From assembly GCA_948146395.1 (NCBI GenBank), contig OX411555.1, positions 45,828,065-45,892,064 of the forward strand: a DNA stretch of 64,000 nt, given 5' to 3'. This stretch comes from Fragum whitleyi (Eukaryota; Mollusca; Bivalvia; Cardiida; Cardiidae). Position numbers and translations under genes: made by a program. Under the pieces are notes generated by a model that worked only from the letters and a program-made list of their open reading frames with translations, was not told where the DNA came from and did not search any database. Below are positions 53,301 through 64,000 of this stretch, piece by piece (position 1 is the first letter of the stretch; the number at the start of each line of letters is the position of its first letter).

Positions 53301-56300
53301 CGCAGGACCCCCCCCCCCTTCCCAGAGAGTCCCTAGTTTGTATACTGCACTTGTAAAACTATGCGCTTGCTATTGATTGATTAGATCATTTGCGTCATTT
53401 TGCAGTCTAACGTCTTTGAAAATGTTATTTCCTTTCAGATTTAGTCGAAAGAGGCAAAGAAAGAAAGAAATAAGCACGTAACTTGTGTTCAAAAAGATGC
53501 AAAATGGCGATCTAACAGTGGGTTTTAGGTCCAAAAATTATATGAAAAAGTGTCAGATGGCCCCTTTTTGCTTGACTTCCCATTCAAATAGTATATTCAG
53601 CAACTTTTTGTGCGAAAACAAGTTGACTTGAATTGCTTTTGCACGAAAAATGCGGGTAACGATATAAAAAGTCGAAAGAATAGTACAAATCTATGCATAT
53701 TGCATTTAGGTTACAGGGAACTATTACATTTCCCGTTGTCGACCATTATAACAAAAGCCTATATAGCTCATCCCCAAAAATTGACGGGAAGTCAAGTCTT
53801 ATATCAAATTAAAGAAAAATATGTCGCGCATCCAAATAGACCATTTTGAATATAGCATGATCCGTTTTTTCAATGAGTAATGACGTCATCTTTAAGTGAA
53901 CCCTCCCCACCTGCCAAATTTCACAGTCGGTTCCGGAAAATACCCCGATGTCTAGAAAATGCCCCTCAAGACCCAAAATAGACTCACACCTTTCCCATTT
54001 TGCACCTGACTTGTAGAAACAATGTAAATCTTCGAAAATAAATGATTAGATTTGATCTTGATAAATTATGGACCAATCAGAGGCCGCCCTTATCTTTGTT
54101 TACTTCACCGTTAATTCCCTAGACAAAATGTGACAGATGGCGGGAGATTGTAATGGTTCCCTGTAACCTAAAGAGAAAATAAAATGTTCATTAAATTCAT
54201 TCTTTAAGCATCAAATTATAGACATATCTCATTCCGAGAAAATTTGAAATTTTCAGCCGGTTATGTAATATACGTACTGAGATATGGTCATATCCCTTTA
54301 CTCGGTCATTAGAAGTTTACATGGAAAAAGAGTCGGGTTAGGAAACTCTGCATTTATAAACACATGTTTTCGGTATTAAAAAAGTGGAATATGAGTGCAG
54401 TTTAGACCCTTTTCCTATAACTTTTTCACTTCAGAGATTTATTCTTAATATTTTTTAAAATTGTAATGTACTCAAAAATCAGTTCCTTCTACCCGTAATT
54501 AACTTCCGTTACACATAACCCTTATCCTTACCCGAAAATTATCATTTTTTGACATCTTTTAGTGATCGTGACTATTTTTTTAAACAATCAATCGTAATTC
54601 ATATATCAACTTACGCAACTAAATATTGTTGACTTTCATAGAAAAATTTAATGGGTTCGGTGAAATAGATAAGGAGAAAATAGACCCTTATCCTTGGCGC
54701 CGTTTGGACCAAATAATACACATATGCGTGCGGAACCATGCGTTGTGCTATCATTTGATAGCTTAATCGACCCAATGTTCTGATCAAAGTGTCTTATAGT
54801 CTGTAACTATTTTTTTCATGCAAGATTTTCCTGAAAATTTTAGTAATGAATCGTATTTTATGAGGAAATAACCCTTATCCTTAAACTTATTTAAACGCGT
54901 TTGCTGAAAAAAATACATCAAATTATACTTTTTATGGTCAGAATTGCTTGCAATTATTTTTTTCTTTTGCGGATAAATATTCCACACTTTTTCTGCAAGT
55001 TTGATAGCATTTGGTCAAATAGATTTTTGTAAATATAATGATAACCCTTATCACTATCCGATCAACAAAGCGCTGTTTTCCGCCCTAGAAAGCTGCCGAT
55101 TTGAGTTTAGATATAATCAAAGTAGCTGTTTCGACCAGGATATATCCCGTCCTCTTGACAGGATACAGTATAGTTCCAAATTCAAGTTTTAAGATCCATT
55201 TCTAAGAAATCTGGGCGTAAAATAACCCTTATCTTTATAAAAATTGGATCTTTCTTTTTCTTACTATATGACATTTAATTGAAACTAATTACCTCTTTTT
55301 TATCTCCTAACTATCGTTTTTATATCATATTCACATACAGAAATATGTTACAGACTGCTGCTTAACGTTTTAAGGTAATTGGTCGAATAGGTTTAGGCAT
55401 ACGAGCAGATAACCCTTTGCCCGGTTCGATCGGAAAAAGTGGTTTACTGTTTTAAAATAGCGGTCAAACAACGCAAAAATATAATCTAACCCGCATTTTT
55501 AAACAAGAAATGTCTCTTTCGCGTCACAATTTACAAAAACAATCAAAATGATGCTTTTAAAAACAACTGATAACGATTTTTGGCTTAAATTAACCCCTAT
55601 CGTTTCAATAATGGGGTGCGATTTTCTATTTTTTCTTCGCAAAATTGGCGCATTTTGATAAAAATAATTTCCTTTTAAGAGCAGCTTTACACGCACAAAT
55701 ATATTTAACAACCTTGCTAGTATTATAAAACCAAATGCATCATAATTTCTTTGCATAAATTGAGCAAGAAACCCTTGCGCAGGACCCCCCCCCCCTTCCC
55801 AGAGAGTCCCTAGTTTGTATACTGCACTTGTAAAACTATGCGCTTGCTATTGATTGATTAGATCATTTGCGTCATTTTGCAGTCTAACGTCTTTGAAAAT
55901 GTTATTTCCTTTCAGATTTAGTCGAAAGAGGCAAAGAAAGAAAGAAATAAGCACGTAACTTGTGTTCAAAAAGATGCAAAATGGCGATCTAACAGTGGGT
56001 TTTAGGTCCAAAAATTATATGAAAAAGTGTCAGATGGCCCCTTTTTGCTTGACTTCCCATTCAAATAGTATATTCAGCAACTTTTTGTGCGAAAACAAGT
56101 TGACTTGAATTGCTTTTGCACGAAAAATGCGGGTAACGATATAAAAAGTCGAAAGAATAGTACAAATCTATGCATATTGCATTTAGGTTACAGGGAACTA
56201 TTACATTTCCCGTTGTCGACCATTATAACAAAAGCCTATATAGCTCATCCCCAAAAATTGACGGGAAGTCAAGTCTTATATCAAATTAAAGAAAAATATG

Positions 56301-58662
56301 TCGCGCATCCAAATAGACCATTTTGAATATAGCATGATCCGTTTTTTCAATGAGTAATGACGTCATCTTTAAGTGAACCCTCCCCACCTGCCAAATTTCA
56401 CAGTCGGTTCCGGAAAATACCCCGATGTCTAGAAAATGCCCCTCAAGACCCAAAATAGACTCACACCTTTCCCATTTTGCACCTGACTTGTAGAAACAAT
56501 GTAAATCTTCGAAAATAAATGATTAGATTTGATCTTGATAAATTATGGACCAATCAGAGGCCGCCCTTATCTTTGTTTACTTCACCGTTAATTCCCTAGA
56601 CAAAATGTGACAGATGGCGGGAGATTGTAATGGTTCCCTGTAACCTAAAGAGAAAATAAAATGTTCATTAAATTCATTCTTTAAGCATCAAATTATAGAC
56701 ATATCTCATTCCGAGAAAATTTGAAATTTTCAGCCGGTTATGTAATATACGTACTGAGATATGGTCATATCCCTTTACTCGGTCATTAGAAGTTTACATG
56801 GAAAAAGAGTCGGGTTAGGAAACTCTGCATTTATAAACACATGTTTTCGGTATTAAAAAAGTGGAATATGAGTGCAGTTTAGACCCTTTTCCTATAACTT
56901 TTTCACTTCAGAGATTTATTCTTAATATTTTTTAAAATTGTAATGTACTCAAAAATCAGTTCCTTCTACCCGTAATTAACTTCCGTTACACATAACCCTT
57001 ATCCTTACCCGAAAATTATCATTTTTTGACATCTTTTAGTGATCGTGACTATTTTTTTAAACAATCAATCGTAATTCATATATCAACTTACGCAACTAAA
57101 TATTGTTGACTTTCATAGAAAAATTTAATGGGTTCGGTGAAATAGATAAGGAGAAAATAGACCCTTATCCTTGGCGCCGTTTGGACCAAATAATACACAT
57201 ATGCGTGCGGAACCATGCGTTGTGCTATCATTTGATAGCTTAATCGACCCAATGTTCTGATCAAAGTGTCTTATAGTCTGTAACTATTTTTTTCATGCAA
57301 GATTTTCCTGAAAATTTTAGTAATGAATCGTATTTTATGAGGAAATAACCCTTATCCTTAAACTTATTTAAACGCGTTTGCTGAAAAAAATACATCAAAT
57401 TATACTTTTTATGGTCAGAATTGCTTGCAATTATTTTTTTCTTTTGCGGATAAATATTCCACACTTTTTCTGCAAGTTTGATAGCATTTGGTCAAATAGA
57501 TTTTTGTAAATATAATGATAACCCTTATCACTATCCGATCAACAAAGCGCTGTTTTCCGCCCTAGAAAGCTGCCGATTTGAGTTTAGATATAATCAAAGT
57601 AGCTGTTTCGACCAGGATATATCCCGTCCTCTTGACAGGATACAGTATAGTTCCAAATTCAAGTTTTAAGATCCATTTCTAAGAAATCTGGGCGTAAAAT
57701 AACCCTTATCTTTATAAAAATTGGATCTTTCTTTTTCTTACTATATGACATTTAATTGAAACTAATTACCTCTTTTTTATCTCCTAACTATCGTTTTTAT
57801 ATCATATTCACATACAGAAATATGTTACAGACTGCTGCTTAACGTTTTAAGGTAATTGGTCGAATAGGTTTAGGCATACGAGCAGATAACCCTTTGCCCG
57901 GTTCGATCGGAAAAAGTGGTTTACTGTTTTAAAATAGCGGTCAAACAACGCAAAAATATAATCTAACCCGCATTTTTAAACAAGAAATGTCTCTTTCGCG
58001 TCACAATTTACAAAAACAATCAAAATGATGCTTTTAAAAACAACTGATAACGATTTTTGGCTTAAATTAACCCCTATCGTTTCAATAATGGGGTGCGATT
58101 TTCTATTTTTTCTTCGCAAAATTGGCGCATTTTGATAAAAATAATTTCCTTTTAAGAGCAGCTTTACACGCACAAATATATTTAACAACCTTGCTAGTAT
58201 TATAAAACCAAATGCATCATAATTTCTTTGCATAAATTGAGCAAGAAACCCTTGCGCAGGACCCCCCCCCCCTTCCCAGAGAGTCCCTAGTTTGTATACT
58301 GCACTTGTAAAACTATGCGCTTGCTATTGATTGATTAGATCATTTGCGTCATTTTGCAGTCTAACGTCTTTGAAAATGTTATTTCCTTTCAGATTTAGTC
58401 GAAAGAGGCAAAGAAAGAAAGAAATAAGCACGTAACTTGTGTTCAAAAAGATGCAAAATGGCGATCTAACAGTGGGTTTTAGGTCCAAAAATTATATGAA
58501 AAAGTGTCAGATGGCCCCTTTTTGCTTGACTTCCCATTCAAATAGTATATTCAGCAACTTTTTGTGCGAAAACAAGTTGACTTGAATTGCTTTTGCACGA
58601 AAAATGCGGGTAACGATATAAAAAGTCGAAAGAATAGTACAAATCTATGCATATTGCATTTA
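41324..58662 (+). repeat. seven consecutive full 2,477-bp units
   Basis: Units start at 41324, 43801, 46278, 48755, 51232, 53709 and 56186, exactly 2,477 bp apart. The last body ends gcattta at 58662 and is followed by another body with no E. Confidence 0.95.
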
Positions 58663-60678
58663 AAAGAGAAAATAAAATGTTCATTAAATTCATTCTTTAA
58701 GCATCAAATTATAGACATATCTCATTCCGAGAAAATTTGAAATTTTCAGCCGGTTATGTAATATACGTACTGAGATATGGTCATATCCCTTTACTCGGTC
58801 ATTAGAAGTTTACATGGAAAAAGAGTCGGGTTAGGAAACTCTGCATTTATAAACACATGTTTTCGGTATTAAAAAAGTGGAATATGAGTGCAGTTTAGAC
58901 CCTTTTCCTATAACTTTTTCACTTCAGAGATTTATTCTTAATATTTTTTAAAATTGTAATGTACTCAAAAATCAGTTCCTTCTACCCGTAATTAACTTCC
59001 GTTACACATAACCCTTATCCTTACCCGAAAATTATCATTTTTTGACATCTTTTAGTGATCGTGACTATTTTTTTAAACAATCAATCGTAATTCATATATC
59101 AACTTACGCAACTAAATATTGTTGACTTTCATAGAAAAATTTAATGGGTTCGGTGAAATAGATAAGGAGAAAATAGACCCTTATCCTTGGCGCCGTTTGG
59201 ACCAAATAATACACATATGCGTGCGGAACCATGCGTTGTGCTATCATTTGATAGCTTAATCGACCCAATGTTCTGATCAAAGTGTCTTATAGTCTGTAAC
59301 TATTTTTTTCATGCAAGATTTTCCTGAAAATTTTAGTAATGAATCGTATTTTATGAGGAAATAACCCTTATCCTTAAACTTATTTAAACGCGTTTGCTGA
59401 AAAAAATACATCAAATTATACTTTTTATGGTCAGAATTGCTTGCAATTATTTTTTTCTTTTGCGGATAAATATTCCACACTTTTTCTGCAAGTTTGATAG
59501 CATTTGGTCAAATAGATTTTTGTAAATATAATGATAACCCTTATCACTATCCGATCAACAAAGCGCTGTTTTCCGCCCTAGAAAGCTGCCGATTTGAGTT
59601 TAGATATAATCAAAGTAGCTGTTTCGACCAGGATATGTCCCGTCCTCTTGACAGGATACAGTATAGTTCCAAATTCAAGTTTTAAGATCCATTTCTAAGA
59701 AATCTGGGCGTAAAATAACCCTTATCTTTATAAAAATTGGATCTTTCTTTTTCTTACTATATGACATTTAATTGAAACTAATTACCTCTTTTTTATCTCC
59801 TAACTATCGTTTTTATATCATATTCACATACAGAAATATGTTACAGACTGCTGCTTAACGTTTTAAGGTAATTGGTCGAATAGGTTTAGGCATACGAGCA
59901 GATAACCCTTTGCCCGGTTCGATCGGAAAAAGTGGTTTACTGTTTTAAAATAGCGGTCAAACAACGCAAAAATATAATCTAACCCGCATTTTTAAACAAG
60001 AAATGTCTCTTTCGCGTCACAATTTACAAAAACAATCAAAATGATGCTTTTAAAAACAACTGATAACGATTTTTGGCTTAAATTAACCCCTATCGTTTCA
60101 ATAATGGGGTGCGATTTTCTATTTTTTCTTCGCAAAATTGGCGCATTTTGATAAAAATAATTTCCTTTTAAGAGCAGCTTTACACGCACAAATATATTTA
60201 ACAACCTTGCTAGTATTATAAAACCAAATGCATCATAATTTCTTTGCATAAATTGAGCAAGAAACCCTTGCGCAGGACCCCCCCCCCCTTCCCAGAGAGT
60301 CCCTAGTTTGTATACTGCACTTGTAAAACTATGCGCTTGCTATTGATTGATTAGATCATTTGCGTCATTTTGCAGTCTAACGTCTTTGAAAATGTTATTT
60401 CCTTTCAGATTTAGTCGAAAGAGGCAAAGAAAGAAAGAAATAAGCACGTAACTTGTGTTCAAAAAGATGCAAAATGGCGATCTAACAGTGGGTTTTAGGT
60501 CCAAAAATTATATGAAAAAGTGTCAGATGGCCCCTTTTTGCTTGACTTCCCATTCAAATAGTATATTCAGCAACTTTTTGTGCGAAAACAAGTTGACTTG
60601 AATTGCTTTTGCACGAAAAATGCGGGTAACGATATAAAAAGTCGAAAGAATAGTACAAATCTATGCATATTGCATTTA
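58663..60678 (+). repeat. body B without preceding E
   Basis: The junction reads gcattta|aaagag, one base shorter than the other E-less junction. C11 is present, and there is a private A-to-G at 59637. Confidence 0.92.
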
Positions 60679-63155
60679 GGTTACAGGGAACTATTACATT
60701 TCCCGTTGTCGACCATTATAACAAAAGCCTATATAGCTCATCCCCAAAAATTGACGGGAAGTCAAGTCTTATATCAAATTAAAGAAAAATATGTCGCGCA
60801 TCCAAATAGACCATTTTGAATATAGCATGATCCGTTTTTTCAATGAGTAATGACGTCATCTTTAAGTGAACCCTCCCCACCTGCCAAATTTCACAGTCGG
60901 TTCCGGAAAATACCCCGATGTCTAGAAAATGCCCCTCAAGACCCAAAATAGACTCACACCTTTCCCATTTTGCACCTGACTTGTAGAAACAATGTAAATC
61001 TTCGAAAATAAATGATTAGATTTGATCTTGATAAATTATGGACCAATCAGAGGCCGCCCTTATCTTTGTTTACTTCACCGTTAATTCCCTAGACAAAATG
61101 TGACAGATGGCGGGAGATTGTAATGGTTCCCTGTAACCTAAAGAGAAAATAAAATGTTCATTAAATTCATTCTTTAAGCATCAAATTATAGACATATCTC
61201 ATTCCGAGAAAATTTGAAATTTTCAGCCGGTTATGTAATATACGTACTGAGATATGGTCATATCCCTTTACTCGGTCATTAGAAGTTTACATGGAAAAAG
61301 AGTCGGGTTAGGAAACTCTGCATTTATAAACACATGTTTTCGGTATTAAAAAAGTGGAATATGAGTGCAGTTTAGACCCTTTTCCTATAACTTTTTCACT
61401 TCAGAGATTTATTCTTAATATTTTTTAAAATTGTAATGTACTCAAAAATCAGTTCCTTCTACCCGTAATTAACTTCCGTTACACATAACCCTTATCCTTA
61501 CCCGAAAATTATCATTTTTTGACATCTTTTAGTGATCGTGACTATTTTTTTAAACAATCAATCGTAATTCATATATCAACTTACGCAACTAAATATTGTT
61601 GACTTTCATAGAAAAATTTAATGGGTTCGGTGAAATAGATAAGGAGAAAATAGACCCTTATCCTTGGCGCCGTTTGGACCAAATAATACACATATGCGTG
61701 CGGAACCATGCGTTGTGCTATCATTTGATAGCTTAATCGACCCAATGTTCTGATCAAAGTGTCTTATAGTCTGTAACTATTTTTTTCATGCAAGATTTTC
61801 CTGAAAATTTTAGTAATGAATCGTATTTTATGAGGAAATAACCCTTATCCTTAAACTTATTTAAACGCGTTTGCTGAAAAAAATACATCAAATTATACTT
61901 TTTATGGTCAGAATTGCTTGCAATTATTTTTTTCTTTTGCGGATAAATATTCCACACTTTTTCTGCAAGTTTGATAGCATTTGGTCAAATAGATTTTTGT
62001 AAATATAATGATAACCCTTATCACTATCCGATCAACAAAGCGCTGTTTTCCGCCCTAGAAAGCTGCCGATTTGAGTTTAGATATAATCAAAGTAGCTGTT
62101 TCGACCAGGATATATCCCGTCCTCTTGACAGGATACAGTATAGTTCCAAATTCAAGTTTTAAGATCCATTTCTAAGAAATCTGGGCGTAAAATAACCCTT
62201 ATCTTTATAAAAATTGGATCTTTCTTTTTCTTACTATATGACATTTAATTGAAACTAATTACCTCTTTTTTATCTCCTAACTATCGTTTTTATATCATAT
62301 TCACATACAGAAATATGTTACAGACTGCTGCTTAACGTTTTAAGGTAATTGGTCGAATAGGTTTAGGCATACGAGCAGATAACCCTTTGCCCGGTTCGAT
62401 CGGAAAAAGTGGTTTACTGTTTTAAAATAGCGGTCAAACAACGCAAAAATATAATCTAACCCGCATTTTTAAACAAGAAATGTCTCTTTCGCGTCACAAT
62501 TTACAAAAACAATCAAAATGATGCTTTTAAAAACAACTGATAACGATTTTTGGCTTAAATTAACCCCTATCGTTTCAATAATGGGGTGCGATTTTCTATT
62601 TTTTCTTCGCAAAATTGGCGCATTTTGATAAAAATAATTTCCTTTTAAGAGCAGCTTTACACGCACAAATATATTTAACAACCTTGCTAGTATTATAAAA
62701 CCAAATGCATCATAATTTCTTTGCATAAATTGAGCAAGAAACCCTTGCGCAGGACCCCCCCCCCCTTCCCAGAGAGTCCCTAGTTTGTATACTGCACTTG
62801 TAAAACTATGCGCTTGCTATTGATTGATTAGATCATTTGCGTCATTTTGCAGTCTAACGTCTTTGAAAATGTTATTTCCTTTCAGATTTAGTCGAAAGAG
62901 GCAAAGAAAGAAAGAAATAAGCACGTAACTTGTGTTCAAAAAGATGCAAAATGGCGATCTAACAGTGGGTTTTAGGTCCAAAAATTATATGAAAAAGTGT
63001 CAGATGGCCCCTTTTTGCTTGACTTCCCATTCAAATAGTATATTCAGCAACTTTTTGTGCGAAAACAAGTTGACTTGAATTGCTTTTGCACGAAAAATGC
63101 GGGTAACGATATAAAAAGTCGAAAGAATAGTACAAATCTATGCATATTGCATTTA
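60679..63155 (+). repeat. full 2,477-bp unit
   Basis: E is 60679-61138 and B is 61139-63155, with C11. Confidence 0.95.
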
Positions 63156-64000
63156 GGTTACAGGGAACTATTACATTTCCCGTTGTCGACCATTATAACA
63201 AAAGCCTATATAGCTCATCCCCAAAAATTGACGGGAAGTCAAGTCTTATATCAAATTAAAGAAAAATATGTCGCGCATCCAAATAGACCATTTTGAATAT
63301 AGCATGATCCGTTTTTTCAATGAGTAATGACGTCATCTTTAAGTGAACCCTCCCCACCTGCCAAATTTCACAGTCGGTTCCGGAAAATACCCCGATGTCT
63401 AGAAAATGCCCCTCAAGACCCAAAATAGACTCACACCTTTCCCATTTTGCACCTGACTTGTAGAAACAATGTAAATCTTCGAAAATAAATGATTAGATTT
63501 GATCTTGATAAATTATGGACCAATCAGAGGCCGCCCTTATCTTTGTTTACTTCACCGTTAATTCCCTAGACAAAATGTGACAGATGGCGGGAGATTGTAA
63601 TGGTTCCCTGTAACCTAAAGAGAAAATAAAATGTTCATTAAATTCATTCTTTAAGCATCAAATTATAGACATATCTCATTCCGAGAAAATTTGAAATTTT
63701 CAGCCGGTTATGTAATATACGTACTGAGATATGGTCATATCCCTTTACTCGGTCATTAGAAGTTTACATGGAAAAAGAGTCGGGTTAGGAAACTCTGCAT
63801 TTATAAACACATGTTTTCGGTATTAAAAAAGTGGAATATGAGTGCAGTTTAGACCCTTTTCCTATAACTTTTTCACTTCAGAGATTTATTCTTAATATTT
63901 TTTAAAATTGTAATGTACTCAAAAATCAGTTCCTTCTACCCGTAATTAACTTCCGTTACACATAACCCTTATCCTTACCCGAAAATTATCATTTTTTGAC
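63156..64000 (+). repeat. unit cut by window end
   Basis: Intact E (63156-63615) is followed by the first 385 bp of B. The array continues to the right. Confidence 0.95.

Larger units (their letters stand above)
20406..64000 (+). repeat. tandem array of a 2,477-bp unit (460-bp TIR element E + 2,017-bp body B)
   Basis: The same sequence recurs in direct orientation across the remaining 43.6 kb and is cut by the window end. Intact E copies start at 20406, 26915, 29392, 31869, 34346, 36831, 41324, 43801, 46278, 48755, 51232, 53709, 56186, 60679 and 63156. Partial E copies start at 24606 and 39158. E is absent at 22881/22882 and 58662/58663. B starts taaagagaaaataaaatg and ends tatgcatattgcattta. 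Four short reading frames covering about a third of each unit translate identically in nearly every copy, so homogenisation is very high. There is no protein-coding or tRNA/rRNA content that I can recognise. Confidence 0.97.

Noticed and set aside
21481..63296. Recurring frames of 63, 67, 79 and 85 residues in every satellite unit
   Set aside because: They recur only because the units are near identical. They are short, overlap no recognisable domain, lie on both strands, and one spans the B/E boundary. Two copies have private substitutions, which does not indicate constraint.
20406..64000. CRISPR array or rDNA cluster
   Set aside because: The unit is 2.5 kb with no unique spacers, no cas-like genes and no rRNA sequence, in an animal genome context.

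Overview
The window is animal nuclear DNA. It has AT-rich introns, canonical GT-AG splice sites, many short inverted-repeat transposons and no bacterial-style gene packing. The repeat style (internally tandem dispersed elements, palindromic MITEs) resembles what I recall of bivalve mollusc genomes. That placement is an inference from memory, not from a search.

Region 1 (1-14986) holds the 3' part of one plus-strand gene, an orthologue of CCDC149 (coiled-coil domain-containing protein 149). Ten coding exons can be joined in a continuous frame with GT-AG introns (1,893 coding bases, 630 residues plus stop); the 5' exon(s) lie left of the window. Introns are loaded with mobile DNA: a 1.3-kb inverted-repeat-flanked element with seven 176-bp repeats, three copies of a 150-165 bp MITE, two or more other TIR elements and several long hairpins. 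Two exons have been tandemly copied into the following intron: exon 6 of this window (four copies, two of them intact) and exon 8 (about eleven degrading copies, one split by a MITE).

Region 2 (14987-20405) is intergenic. It has a possible polyA signal, a piggyBac-like MITE with TTAA ends, palindromic MITEs sharing one core, and a second copy of the dispersed repeat at 5306-6010. A frameshifted BED/hAT-like zinc-finger fragment lies on the minus strand inside the last CCDC149 intron (12818-13037).

Region 3 (20406-64000, continuing beyond the window) is a large tandem array. Its unit is a 460-bp element with terminal inverted repeats (E) plus a 2,017-bp satellite body (B), 2,477 bp together. 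The body itself shows a diverged sub-period of about 180 bp marked by an ATAACCCTTATC motif. Units are nearly identical. Four units are short by the same amount (all 2,016 bp), yet the missing DNA starts at three different registers: twice the E element alone is absent, and twice a 460-bp block shifted left by 149 or 292 bp is absent. The left edge of the array coincides exactly with the left terminus of E. The array, its register-shifted junctions, and the synonymous-only exon copies are the most notable items in the window.
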